A stretch of 64,000 nt of DNA, taken from the NCBI RefSeq assembly GCF_004364315.1, contig NZ_SOBR01000002.1, positions 248,001 to 312,000 on the forward strand, written 5' to 3'. The notes under the pieces are model-generated. The model searched no databases. It was not told the DNA's origin and worked only from the letters and a program-made list of their open reading frames with translations. The stretch is from Chromohalobacter marismortui. Lineage in GTDB: Bacteria; Pseudomonadota; Gammaproteobacteria; Pseudomonadales; Halomonadaceae. The position numbers and the translations under genes are program-made. Positions 37,002-46,195 of this stretch are shown piece after piece (position 1 is the first letter of the stretch; each line of letters starts with the position of its first letter).

Positions 37002-37555
37002 GGTAGTACCCTCGTCCCGTGCCGGCCCTGGCACGACTTGGTGTCATCATTACCGCTTCATGTTCCTTATACTTTTCGGTAACACGGCCGAAAGATGCTT
37101 ACCATATTACGCGCTCCAGAATAGCAAATCCGACTTTTATCACGACACATAGACTATCGTTCTACCCCTGAGATCGCCCCAAAAAAGCGGCTGACTTGCA
37201 TCCTGCAAGGCTCAACTACCTCTTTTTTATAAGCCTGCTACAAATCCTAAGAACCCTCACAACCTCATGAAAAAAATGAGAATTCAAAAAATCACTCTTT
37301 AAACTAATGGCTTGATACCAAAGTATGGGGTTCTTTTTTTCCCATCATTGGCCACTATCACCAGCATGGCCATTCAAGGCAATCCCAGGTAGTTAACACG
37401 AGGTCGATGGGCCCGTCATTATCGATAAAAGTCTAGCGCCACTATCGTATCAATGACGTCACCCTACAGAGTGTTCTATACCTGCGATTGCTTTGAAGCG
37501 TCTTGCACACTCTCATCACGACACCCACATATCATTACCAGTGGAGAGCGACACC
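37002..37555. other. 554-base AT-rich regulatory gap between divergent acetate genes
   Basis: No gene seen. The middle (about 37060-37330) is clearly more AT-rich than the surroundings. Small hairpins: CTTGCA/TGCAAG (37195-37209) and CTCAT/ATGAG (37264-37280). GCCACTATC occurs twice, at 37351-37359 and 37438-37446. It must contain promoters for both the DUF294 and the DUF4212-actP operons and probably the binding sites of the acetate response regulator. Confidence 0.5.
37453..37482 (+). promoter_or_regulatory. candidate promoter of DUF4212-actP
   Basis: ATGACG (37453-37458), 18 bases, TATACC (37477-37482). Each hexamer matches the sigma-70 consensus moderately (four or five of six). It would give a leader of about 65 bases. 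One GCCACTATC repeat ends seven bases upstream of the -35. Confidence 0.4.
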
Positions 37556-37816
37556 ATGGCAGATGAAAAATCCAATGCCGAAGCTTACTGGAAAGCCAAC
37601 GTGCGCCTAATAACCGGTTGCCTGATCGTCTGGGCACTGGTTTCTTACGGGTGCGCGATCCTGCTTCGCCCCTTGTTATCCGGCATTCCCGTCGGTGGCA
37701 CTGACCTAGGCTTCTGGTTTGCTCAACAGGGCTCCATTCTGACGTTCATTGGCCTGATCTTCTTCTATGCCTGGAAGATGAACCAGCTGGACAAGCAATA
37801 CGGACTCGAGGAGTAA
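37556..37816 (+). CDS. DUF4212 membrane protein, symporter small subunit
   Basis: 86 residues with two membrane helices (about 20-41 and 57-75); GFWFAQQGSILTFIGLIFFYAW is split between the loop and helix 2. DUF4212 proteins are always encoded directly before ActP-like sodium:solute symporters and probably form a two-gene transporter. The start at 37556 follows GTGGAGAG; a 21-codon upstream extension is unlikely. Six bases separate it from the symporter gene. Confidence 0.92.
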   Translation: MADEKSNAEAYWKANVRLITGCLIVWALVSYGCAILLRPLLSGIPVGGTDLGFWFAQQGSILTFIGLIFFYAWKMNQLDKQYGLEE

Positions 37817-37822
37817 GTCAGC

Positions 37823-39604
37823 ATGAGTCAATTTGCCATCAATATACTGTTCGTCGGCGCGTCCTTCGCTCTATACATTGGTATCGCGATCTGGGCCAAG
37901 GCGGGATCCACCAAAGATTTCTACGTCGCCGGTGGGGGCGTACACCCCATCACCAACGGCATGGCGATCGGGGCTGACTGGATGTCCGCCGCCTCCTTCA
38001 TTTCCATGGCGGGTCTCATCGCCGCAGGGGGGTATGCCAACCCCACCTTCCTGATGGGCTGGACCGGCGGTTATGTACTGCTGGCCTTGCTGTTGGCGCC
38101 TTACCTGAGGAAATTCGGCAAGTTCACGGTGCCCGAGTTCATCGGCGATCGCTTCTACAGCCGCACGGCACGCATGGTGGCCGTCGTGTGCCTGATCGTG
38201 GCGTCCTTGACCTACGTCATCGGTCAGATGGCAGGGGCCGGCGTGGCGTTCTCGCGCTTTCTCGAAGTCGATGCGACCACCGGCCTGCTCATCGCCGCCG
38301 TCGTGGTGTTCTTCTATTCCGTCTTGGGCGGCATGAAAGGCATCACCTATACGCAGGTGGCTCAGTACATCGTTCTGATCATCGCCTACACCATTCCGGC
38401 GGTTTTCATTTCACTGGAACTCACCGGCAACCCGCTTCCTCCGCTAGGCCTGTTTTCCGACCATAGTGCCTCGGGCCAACCGCTGTTGGCCAAGCTCAAC
38501 GAAGTCGTCACCGCGCTGGGCTTCGATGCCTATACGGCGATGGTGGACAACAAGCTCAACATGGTGCTGTTCACGCTGTCATTGATGATCGGGACCGCCG
38601 GCCTCCCGCACGTGATCATGCGCTTCTTCACCGTCCCCAAGGTGGCGGACGCGCGCTGGTCAGCGGGCTGGGCACTGGTATTCATCGGCTTGCTCTATCT
38701 GACGGCGCCCGCCGTGGCCTCCATGGCACGCTTGAACCTGATGACCACCATCTACCCCGACATGGCCGGCCAGGTCGAGAATTACGACGCCGCCGCCACC
38801 AACCCCATCGCTTACAGCGAACGTCCCGATTGGATCCGCACCTGGGAAGAGACAGGCCTGATCACGTTCGAGGACAAGAACAACGACGGCAACATCCAGT
38901 TCTACAACAACAGCGCCGACTTTTCCGAGCGCGGTTGGCAAGGCAACGAGTTGACCGTCAACAACGACATCCTGGTACTGGCCAATCCGGAGATCGCCAA
39001 CCTGCCCTCCTGGGTCATCGGGCTGATCGCCGCCGGTGGCCTGGCGGCGGCACTCTCCACGGCAGCCGGCCTGCTATTGGCCATCTCGTCGGCCATCAGT
39101 CATGACCTGATAAAAGGAGCCATCAATCCCAACATCACGGAACGCGGGGAATTGAAAGCGGCACGCATTTCGATGTCGGTCGCCATCCTGGTCGCCACTT
39201 ACCTGGGTGCCAACCCCCCCGGATTTGCAGCCCAGGTCGTGGCATTGGCCTTCGGTATCGCCGCGGCATCGCTCTTCCCGGTGCTGATGATGGGGATCTT
39301 CTCCAAGCGGGTGAACAACAAGGGCGCCATCGCGGGGATGTTGTCAGGGCTGACCTTCACCTTGGTCTACATCTTCGTCTACAAAGGCTGGTTCTTCATC
39401 CCCGGCACCAACAACCTGGCGGATACGCCGGACAATTGGGTACTCGGTATCTCTCCGCTCTCCATCGGCGCGGTGGGTGCGATCATCAACTTCGCGGTCG
39501 CCTACCTGGTGTCCAAATCGTCCGAGGAACCGCCGCGGGAGATCCAGGAGCTGGTGGAAAGCGTGCGCTATCCCAAAGGTGCTGGTGGTGCCGTCAACCA
39601 CTAA
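37823..39604 (+). CDS. actP: sodium:solute symporter, ActP/VC_2705 subfamily (acetate)
   Basis: 593-residue SSS-family transporter with 13 predicted helices. Family motifs: STKDFYVAGGGVHPITNGMA (about 29-48), ADWMSAASFISMAGLI, GLPHVIMRFFTVP and LSTAAGLLLAISSAISHDL. A long hydrophilic insertion (about 310-380, rich in Asp and Asn) is typical of the VC_2705 subfamily. It probably imports acetate or related short acids with Na+, which suits a halophile. GAGGAG lies ahead of the start. The gene is closed by a strong hairpin. Confidence 0.9.
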   Translation: MSQFAINILFVGASFALYIGIAIWAKAGSTKDFYVAGGGVHPITNGMAIGADWMSAASFISMAGLIAAGGYANPTFLMGWTGGYVLLALLLAPYLRKFGKFTVPEFIGDRFYSRTARMVAVVCLIVASLTYVIGQMAGAGVAFSRFLEVDATTGLLIAAVVVFFYSVLGGMKGITYTQVAQYIVLIIAYTIPAVFISLELTGNPLPPLGLFSDHSASGQPLLAKLNEVVTALGFDAYTAMVDNKLNMVLFTLSLMIGTAGLPHVIMRFFTVPKVADARWSAGWALVFIGLLYLTAPAVASMARLNLMTTIYPDMAGQVENYDAAATNPIAYSERPDWIRTWEETGLITFEDKNNDGNIQFYNNSADFSERGWQGNELTVNNDILVLANPEIANLPSWVIGLIAAGGLAAALSTAAGLLLAISSAISHDLIKGAINPNITERGELKAARISMSVAILVATYLGANPPGFAAQVVALAFGIAAASLFPVLMMGIFSKRVNNKGAIAGMLSGLTFTLVYIFVYKGWFFIPGTNNLADTPDNWVLGISPLSIGAVGAIINFAVAYLVSKSSEEPPREIQELVESVRYPKGAGGAVNH

Positions 39605-39651
39605 GCCATAATACCCACTGGCTCGGCGGGTCCGGGTCACGGGATCACACC

Positions 39652-39682
39652 ATCGGGCTTCCCACGGGGAGGCCCGATTTCG
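39652..39682 (+). terminator. terminator after actP
   Basis: A 12-bp stem (39652-39663 with 39667-39678, one G-T pair) and a three-base loop, followed by TTTCGTT. The short T run suggests partial read-through to the next gene. Confidence 0.65.
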
Positions 39683-39697
39683 TTGCAGGGAGAGATT

Positions 39698-40213
39698 ATG
39701 ATTTGGCAATTGATCGCGGCGATATTTGCCGGCCTCGGCGCGGCAGGGATCGGGTTGATCCTGAGACAGCTCAGCGGTAAGCGCCTACCCCGCTGGATAG
39801 TCCCGGCCCTGGCCGGCGTGGGAATGCTCGGCTATCAGATCTACTACGAATACAATTGGCTGACCGCCAAACAGCAACAATTACCCGACTCCGCCGAGGT
39901 CGTGGATGTCGAATACGATTCGATGTTTTGGCGTCCCTGGACGTATCTGTACCCCCTCCCCGTCGCCTTCGAGGTGATCGATCGCGACCATTTACGCACC
40001 ACCGAGGCCAACGGCCAACGCATGGTGGAATTCATCCTCTATCGTTTCAAGAAAGAGGTCACCGACCGCGTGAGCCATCAAGCCTATCTGATGAATTGCA
40101 GCAAACGACAATGGGTGCCCCTCATCGGCGATGAACGTCAACCGGATACCGCCGCACTGCGCGAGATGGGTGCCGATGCCCCGCTTTACCAGGCCTTGTG
40201 TAAAACATCCTGA
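39698..40213 (+). CDS. uncharacterised membrane-anchored protein between actP and the sensor kinase
   Basis: 171 residues, not recognised. Two N-terminal hydrophobic helices (about 3-22 and 33-48) are followed by a soluble domain of about 120 residues with a WRPWTYLYPLPVAFEVIDR stretch and a cysteine in MNCSKRQW. No enzyme motif. The start at 39698 follows GGGAGAG. It lies 65 bases before the hybrid kinase on the same strand, so it may be a partner of that sensor or of the symporter. Confidence 0.75.
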   Translation: MIWQLIAAIFAGLGAAGIGLILRQLSGKRLPRWIVPALAGVGMLGYQIYYEYNWLTAKQQQLPDSAEVVDVEYDSMFWRPWTYLYPLPVAFEVIDRDHLRTTEANGQRMVEFILYRFKKEVTDRVSHQAYLMNCSKRQWVPLIGDERQPDTAALREMGADAPLYQALCKTS

Positions 40214-40278
40214 GCGTACGGACAACTGACGCGAGCCAGTCGATTACCCTAGAATGGCCGCAGACATAGGGAGGGGGC

Positions 40279-43200
40279 ATGTTCGCTGGCTGGTTACTGA
40301 TCGTCGTATCACTCGTCTACATTGCCGTATTGTTCGCCATCGCCTGGCGTGGCGACAGCCAGGCCAGACGCCATGGACCGGGCAGGCGACGCCCCATCGT
40401 CTACAGCCTCGCGCTGGCGGTCTATTGCACTTCATGGACGTTCTATGGCGCGGTGGGCGAAGCGGCCACGGCAGGCTGGTCGTTCGCCAGCATCTTCGTC
40501 GGCCCGATTCTGACCTTCCTGCTGTTCTGGCCCGTACTGGCCAAGATGATTCGCGTCGCCAAACGTCAGAACGTGACCTCGATCGCCGATTTCATCGCCT
40601 CGCGCTATGGCAAGACCCAGTCGCTCGCCGCCTTCGCCAGCCTGGTGGCCTTGATCGGCACGCTCCCCTACATTGCCCTGCAGCTCAAGGCCGTGGCCTC
40701 GGCCTTTACGGTGCTCACCGACAGCACCGATGTCACGCGCACGCCCTTTCTGGGCGACACGGCATTTTATATCGCCGCGGTCATGGCGCTGTTCGCGATT
40801 CTGTTCGGCACACGCCACACCGACGCCACTGAGCACCACGAGGGGCTCATCCATGCCATCGCTTTCGAGTCATTGGTCAAGCTGGTGGCGTTTCTGGTCC
40901 TCGGTGCCTACGTCACCTGGGGCATGTTCGACGGCCTCGGCGACCTCTTCGGGCGTGCCGATACCTACCTGGAACTGCAACGTCAACTGACCGAACAGGA
41001 TTTCGGCCACGGTTTCTGGGCACAGACCCTGCTCGCGATGCTGGCGATCTTCTGCCTGCCTCGCCAGTTCCACCTCGCCGTGGTGGAAAACACGCATGCG
41101 GACGATGCCAAACGCGCGCGTTGGCTGTTCCCGCTGTATCTGGCCGCGATCGGCTTCTTCGTGCTGCCGATCGCGGCGGCGGGCCTCACGCTGTTCCCCG
41201 AGGGCAACGTCAACCCCGACACCTTCGTGCTGGCACTGCCCATGGCAGGAGGCAGCGAATGGCTGGGACTGCTGACCTTCATCGGGGGGCTCTCGGCCGC
41301 CACCGGCATGGTCATCATGGCCGCGGTGGCGGTATCGATCATGATCTCCAACGAGATCATCATTCCACTCTTGTTCCGCCTGCGCTGGTTCGTCACCGAG
41401 GGCGATTACGGCAAACTGGTACTCCGCGCGCGTCGCGCGACCATCGTCGTCATCCTGCTGCTCGCCTACATTTTCTATCGCCTGATCGCCGAGTACAGCA
41501 CGCTGGCCTCCACCGGCATGCTGTCGTTCGCTGCAGCGGCGCAATTCGCCCCGGCGTTGCTGGGCGGTTTGTACTGGAAACGCGGCAATCGTCTCGGCGT
41601 GATCGCCGGCATGAACGTCGGCTTCGCGGTATGGGCTTACACCCTGCTGCTGCCAGCCCTGGTCCAGGCCGAATTGCTGCCGATGACCTGGCTGACCAGC
41701 GGACCACTCGGACTCGACTGGCTCGCCCCGACGCATCTGTTCGGGCTCAACGTCGGTGACAGCTTCACCCATGGGGTGATGCTCTCGCTGGGCCTCAACC
41801 TGTTCTGCTACATCTTTGTCTCGCAGGTGACGCCGCAACGCGTCGTCGAGCGCATCCAGGCATCGCTGTTCGTGGATAGCATCGAGACCCGCCAGACCTC
41901 GGTCAACCGTCCCTGGACGGGGGCCACGACGGTGGGTGATCTCAAGGTCCTTTGCGAGCGCTTCCTGGGCACCGGCCAGGTGCAGCGGGCTTTCGAGGAC
42001 TATTCCCGCCGCGGCGGCCAATCCGTGGACGACAACACCCGCGCTTCGATCGATGTCATCCAGTTCACCGAACGTTTGTTGTCATCCGTGCTGGGGGCAT
42101 CGTCGGCACGCATCGTGGTCAATTCGGCGCTGCAAGGGCGCGGCATCGGCATTTCCGATGTCATCTCGATCGTCGACGAAGCGTCACAGGTACTGGAATT
42201 CAACCGCGCCTTGCTGCAAGCCACCATCGAGAACATCAACCAGGGCATCAGCGTGGTCGACCAGAATGCGCGCCTGGTGGTGTGGAATCAGCGCTACCTG
42301 GAACTGTTTCGCTTCCCCGATAACCTGATCCGCGTCAATGCGCCGTTCGACAAGATCCTGCGTTACAACGCGCATAACGGCGAATACGGTCCCGGCGACC
42401 CCGAGGAACACGTCGAGTTGTTGATGGACAACATCCGTCAAGGGCAACCGCACCGCTACGTGCGTTACCGCCAGGACGGCACGGTGCTCGAGGTTCAGGG
42501 CAATCCCATGCCCGGCGGCGGCTTCGTCTATACCTATCAGGACATCACCCAGCAGAAGCGCACTGAAGAGGCGCTGATCCGCTCCGAAAACAACATTCGC
42601 ATCTATACCGACAACGTACCGGCGCTGATCGCCTATTTCGACAAGGAATGCCGCTACCTCTTCACCAACCGCGCCTATGAGGCCGCGATGGGCATCGACC
42701 GCAACGAGGCGATCGGCGAGCGCTTCGATCATGTCATGCCCGCCCAGGTGATTCGCGAGCGTTCGCCTTGGATGCATCGCGCCCTGGCCGGCGAGCGGGT
42801 GAGCTTCGAGATCTCTCAGGACGACGGCGACGGTGGCGTGCGGTACATGCTGGTGACCTATACGCCTCACTTCGGCGAAGGCGAGAGCGTGCTCGGGTTC
42901 TTCGCCCTCTACCAGGACATCACCGAGCGACGCCTGGCCGAAATCGCCCTGCGCGAGACCAACGAAAACCTCGAGGAACGCGTCCGCGAGCGCACCCAGG
43001 CGCTGTCGGAGGCCAACGCGGCCTTGCGCCAGGAAAACCGCGTACGCGCCGAAGCCGAGTCGGCGCTGCGTCAGGCCAAGCAGGTCGCCGAAGAAGCCAA
43101 CGCTTCCAAGACACGCTTTCTGGCCGCCGCCAGCCACGATCTGCTCCAGCCACTCAACGCTGCGCGCCTGTTCACCTCGGCGCTGGGGCAACAGGTCGAC

Positions 43201-44229
43201 GCCGACGATCTGCGTCACACCATCAGCCATATCGACAACTCGCTGCAGGCCGCCGAGGAGCTCTTGAGCACGCTACTCGACATTTCCAAACTGGACGCCG
43301 GGGCGCTCACCCCACGCCGCACGCAGTTCCCGCTGACCGATATCCTGCGCCCACTGCGGGCCGAGTTCGAGGTCATGGCCGCGGACCGCGGGCTCGATCT
43401 GGATGTCGTCGCGACCGGCACCTGGGTAGATAGCGACGCTCAGATGCTACGCCGCATCGTGCAGAATTTTCTCTCCAACGCACTGCGCTATACACAGCAA
43501 GGACGGGTGCTGCTGGGATGCCGGCGTCAAGGCGAACACCTGAGCATCGAGGTCTGGGATACCGGCCCTGGCATTCCGGAGGCCAAGCAGGCGGAAATTT
43601 TCCAGGAGTTCCGTCGTCTCGACCAAGCCTCTCGCCACAAGGAAAGCGAGAAAGGCCTCGGCCTGGGGCTGTCCATCGCTGACCGCATGAGTCGGGTGCT
43701 CGAGCATCCCATCAAGATCCGGTCCTGGGAAAACGTTGGCACCGTCTTCTCGGTCTCGGTGCCCAGGGTCGCGGGGCGTCAGCAGGAAAAAAGCGCCGAG
43801 GACACGCCGACGCGTCGTCCCGGCAACAAACTCGCGGGCGCCAGGATTTTGTGTATCGATAACGAGACGCTGATCCTCGAGGGCATGAAGGCGATGCTCG
43901 AAGGCTGGGAATGCGAAGTCTTCACCGCCACGTCCATCGGCGGCGCCAAATCGGTGTTGCGCCACCTGGACAGTGACCCCGAAGCCATTCTCGCCGACTA
44001 CCATCTGGACAACGAGGTGACCGGCTTGATGGCCTTGGAGGCACTCGAGGAACTCTGCGCAGGTCCCGTGCCGGGTATCGTGATCACCGCCGACCGCACC
44101 GACGAGGTCGCTGAGGAAATTCGCCGTAATGGTTATCAGCTACTGCTCAAGCCGGTACGCCCTGCCGCCTTGCGAGCGCTCTTGACCCGCACCCTGCAAG
44201 CCAATCGCGCCGCTCGTCAGGACCGCTAA
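40279..44229 (+). CDS. hybrid sensor histidine kinase with SSF transporter domain (CrbS/MxtR type)
   Basis: 1316 residues. In order: an N-terminal sodium:solute symporter-like domain with 12-13 helices (1-530), a STAC-like linker (about 530-590), two PAS domains (about 640-760 and 775-895), a coiled coil (about 895-940), HisKA with the phosphorylated His953 in AASHDLLQP, HATPase (NFLSNALRY, DTGPGIP, GLGLGLSI) and a C-terminal receiver with Asp1240 in ADYHLD. This is the CrbS/MxtR architecture that senses acetate-related signals and controls acs and actP through a LuxR-type regulator. Such a regulator and acs lie 2-5 kb downstream. GGGAGGGGG precedes the start. Confidence 0.93.
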   Translation: MFAGWLLIVVSLVYIAVLFAIAWRGDSQARRHGPGRRRPIVYSLALAVYCTSWTFYGAVGEAATAGWSFASIFVGPILTFLLFWPVLAKMIRVAKRQNVTSIADFIASRYGKTQSLAAFASLVALIGTLPYIALQLKAVASAFTVLTDSTDVTRTPFLGDTAFYIAAVMALFAILFGTRHTDATEHHEGLIHAIAFESLVKLVAFLVLGAYVTWGMFDGLGDLFGRADTYLELQRQLTEQDFGHGFWAQTLLAMLAIFCLPRQFHLAVVENTHADDAKRARWLFPLYLAAIGFFVLPIAAAGLTLFPEGNVNPDTFVLALPMAGGSEWLGLLTFIGGLSAATGMVIMAAVAVSIMISNEIIIPLLFRLRWFVTEGDYGKLVLRARRATIVVILLLAYIFYRLIAEYSTLASTGMLSFAAAAQFAPALLGGLYWKRGNRLGVIAGMNVGFAVWAYTLLLPALVQAELLPMTWLTSGPLGLDWLAPTHLFGLNVGDSFTHGVMLSLGLNLFCYIFVSQVTPQRVVERIQASLFVDSIETRQTSVNRPWTGATTVGDLKVLCERFLGTGQVQRAFEDYSRRGGQSVDDNTRASIDVIQFTERLLSSVLGASSARIVVNSALQGRGIGISDVISIVDEASQVLEFNRALLQATIENINQGISVVDQNARLVVWNQRYLELFRFPDNLIRVNAPFDKILRYNAHNGEYGPGDPEEHVELLMDNIRQGQPHRYVRYRQDGTVLEVQGNPMPGGGFVYTYQDITQQKRTEEALIRSENNIRIYTDNVPALIAYFDKECRYLFTNRAYEAAMGIDRNEAIGERFDHVMPAQVIRERSPWMHRALAGERVSFEISQDDGDGGVRYMLVTYTPHFGEGESVLGFFALYQDITERRLAEIALRETNENLEERVRERTQALSEANAALRQENRVRAEAESALRQAKQVAEEANASKTRFLAAASHDLLQPLNAARLFTSALGQQVDADDLRHTISHIDNSLQAAEELLSTLLDISKLDAGALTPRRTQFPLTDILRPLRAEFEVMAADRGLDLDVVATGTWVDSDAQMLRRIVQNFLSNALRYTQQGRVLLGCRRQGEHLSIEVWDTGPGIPEAKQAEIFQEFRRLDQASRHKESEKGLGLGLSIADRMSRVLEHPIKIRSWENVGTVFSVSVPRVAGRQQEKSAEDTPTRRPGNKLAGARILCIDNETLILEGMKAMLEGWECEVFTATSIGGAKSVLRHLDSDPEAILADYHLDNEVTGLMALEALEELCAGPVPGIVITADRTDEVAEEIRRNGYQLLLKPVRPAALRALLTRTLQANRAARQDR

Positions 44230-44313
44230 CGCTGACGCAAGATAGTCCCGGGGCGAGATTAATAGTCAAAACCAATGACCTCTCGACCCAACCGCTATTG
44301 GCCAACCCAGGGT

Positions 44314-44360
44314 CTCTAAGTTAACCTTCAGACACCCGATTAACCATGGTTAACTTAGAG
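44314..44360. promoter_or_regulatory. long inverted repeat, putative MntR operator of mntH
   Basis: CTCTAAGTTAACC (44314-44326) and GGTTAACTTAGAG (44348-44360) are exact 13-bp reverse complements. A third element, TTAACCATGGTTAA (44340-44353), is itself a perfect palindrome overlapping the right arm. The repeat ends 8 bases before the mntH ATG. Its position before mntH-mntR strongly suggests the Mn-dependent repressor binds here. Confidence 0.7.
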
Positions 44361-44368
44361 TCGCTACC

Positions 44369-45649
44369 ATGCTGAGTACATTTTCTGATAGCGCAGTACG
44401 CGAGCAAGCGGCATCGACGCTCAACGGCAAGGCACAACGCTGGGGGTGGACCGCCTTCTTCGGTCCCGCGCTGATCGCGGCGGTGGCCTATATCGACCCC
44501 GGCAATTTCGCTACCAATATCGAAGCAGGGTCACGCTACGGCTATACCCTGCTGTGGGTCGTGCTCGTCGCCAACCTGATGGCCATGCTGATCCAGACCC
44601 TCTCGGCACGCCTGGGACTCGCCACCGGACGCAACTTGCCCCAAGTCATTCGCGCGCGCTACCCGCGCCCGGTGGTCTGGTGTTTCTGGATACAGGCGGA
44701 GATCGTGGCCATTGCCACCGATCTCGCCGAGTTCCTCGGCGCGGCGCTGGCCTTCAATCTCTTGTTCGGGCTATCGCTGATGGAAGGCGCATTGCTCACC
44801 GGCGCGATCACCTACCTGGCGCTGCACCTCTACCGTTACGGTTTCAGGCTCATGGAGATCGTCATCGGCGCGATGATCCTGGCCGTGGCATGCGGCTTCA
44901 TCCTCGAGCTGGTGCTAAGCCAGCCGCAACCGGCGCCCCTGCTGAAAGGACTCCTGATCCCCGGCTTCCCGGATGGCTATTCACTTTACCTGGCAGCCGG
45001 CATACTCGGCGCCACGGTCATGCCACATGTCATCTACCTGCATTCGGCACTCTCACAGCAACGCATCCAGGTAAAAGACGACGCCCATCGCATGCGCTTG
45101 ATGCGTTACTATCGTCTTGATGTCATCATCGGCATGGCCATCGCTGGCGTGGTCAACCTCAGCATGCTGGCCATGGCGGCAGCAGTCTTCCATGCCAATG
45201 GACGCCTCGATGTCGCCACCATCAGCGATAGCTACAAATTGCTGGCACCAATGCTGGGGCAGGTCACGGCAAGTCATGTCTTCGGCGCCGCCTTGCTGCT
45301 CGCCGGGCTGTCGTCGTCCATCGTCGGCACACTCTCAGGGCAGGTGATCATGCAAGGCTTCGTGGCCTTCACGATCCCTCTCTGGCTGCGCCGCCTGGTG
45401 ACCATGTTGCCGGCGTTGGTGATCATCATGCTCGGCGTGTCCGAGCAGAAGGCCCTGGTCGGCAGTCAGGTGATTCTCAGCTTCGGGATTCCATTCGCGC
45501 TTATCCCGCTGCTTTTCTTCACCGCCAATCGCCGTATCATGGGCAACCTGGTCAATCACAAATCGGTAACCGTAGTGGGCGGTATCGTGTGCACGTTGAT
45601 CGTCCTCCTCAACGCGTACGTGCTATTTTCTACGTTCACGGGACACTGA
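44369..45649 (+). CDS. mntH: Nramp-type manganese/iron transporter MntH
   Basis: Proton-coupled Mn2+ (Fe2+) importer in the inner membrane. 426 residues with 11 helices. Metal-binding signature DPGNFATN in helix 1 (43-50) and the MPH motif in ATVMPHVIYLHSAL (helix 6). The start at 44369 has only a weak AGAG as ribosome binding site, within the operator palindrome, so repressor binding and translation initiation signals overlap. mntR follows 13 bases later. Confidence 0.95.
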   Translation: MLSTFSDSAVREQAASTLNGKAQRWGWTAFFGPALIAAVAYIDPGNFATNIEAGSRYGYTLLWVVLVANLMAMLIQTLSARLGLATGRNLPQVIRARYPRPVVWCFWIQAEIVAIATDLAEFLGAALAFNLLFGLSLMEGALLTGAITYLALHLYRYGFRLMEIVIGAMILAVACGFILELVLSQPQPAPLLKGLLIPGFPDGYSLYLAAGILGATVMPHVIYLHSALSQQRIQVKDDAHRMRLMRYYRLDVIIGMAIAGVVNLSMLAMAAAVFHANGRLDVATISDSYKLLAPMLGQVTASHVFGAALLLAGLSSSIVGTLSGQVIMQGFVAFTIPLWLRRLVTMLPALVIIMLGVSEQKALVGSQVILSFGIPFALIPLLFFTANRRIMGNLVNHKSVTVVGGIVCTLIVLLNAYVLFSTFTGH

Positions 45650-45662
45650 AAGCAGGGGTTGC

Positions 45663-46082
45663 ATGAAGTCTCAGCCCAAGCACGAATATTTCAAACGCGT
45701 CCGGCAGGATCACCAGACCGAATTGGTCGAGGATTATGTCGAGGAAATTGCGCACCTGCATAAACAGCTGGGCGAAGCTCGTGCCAGCGATCTCGCCGAA
45801 TGTTTCGGCGTCAGCGCAGCGGCGGTATCAAAAGTCATCGCGCGCTTGAAACGCGACGGGCTCGCCGTCGCTCGCCCCTACCGGGGGATCTTCCTGACCG
45901 ACGAAGGGGATGCGCTTGCCAAGCGTGTCATGGCGCGTCACCGCGTCGTTCTGGATGCCTTGCGAGCACTCGGCGTCCCCGAGGAAGTCGCGCGCGCCGA
46001 TTCCGAAGGCATCGAGCATCACTGCAGTGAAGAAACCGTCAACGCCATGCGCGACTTCCTGCAGCGTCAGCCGCGTTCATAA
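45663..46082 (+). CDS. mntR: manganese-dependent transcriptional regulator MntR
   Basis: DtxR/MntR-family repressor of Mn uptake. 139 residues, slightly shorter than E. coli MntR. Winged helix with ASDLAECFGVSAAAVSKVIARLKRDGL (about 39-65), wing FLTDEGDALAKR, then a dimerisation helix with the metal-binding cluster EGIEHHCSEETV (about 118-129). Co-transcribed with mntH. Confidence 0.92.
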   Translation: MKSQPKHEYFKRVRQDHQTELVEDYVEEIAHLHKQLGEARASDLAECFGVSAAAVSKVIARLKRDGLAVARPYRGIFLTDEGDALAKRVMARHRVVLDALRALGVPEEVARADSEGIEHHCSEETVNAMRDFLQRQPRS

Positions 46083-46121
46083 ACCGTCGCCTTGCCCGAG
46101 AGCGACGACACACAGAATCGC

Positions 46122-46155
46122 AGAAGCCGCTCCCGCTAGCACGGAAACGGCTTCT
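46122..46155. terminator. possible bidirectional hairpin between mntR and the response regulator
   Basis: AGAAGCCG (46122-46129) with CGGCTTCT (46148-46155), 18-base loop, followed on the plus strand by TTGTCTGT. Weak T run; between convergent genes. Confidence 0.35.
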
Positions 46156-46195
46156 TGTCTGTCACGCAGCCTTGTGGATCGCCACCGAATGCGGC

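Noticed and set aside
37029-37044. Sigma-54 promoter (TGGCACG) upstream of the DUF294 gene
   Set aside because: The GC doublet required 10 bases after GG is absent (TG instead), and the orientation does not suit either flanking gene.
44230-44368. FNR/ANR sites in intergenic regions
   Set aside because: I scanned the main gaps by eye for TTGAT-N4-ATCAA and found no convincing copy; half sites such as TTGAT at about 37314 are not enough.
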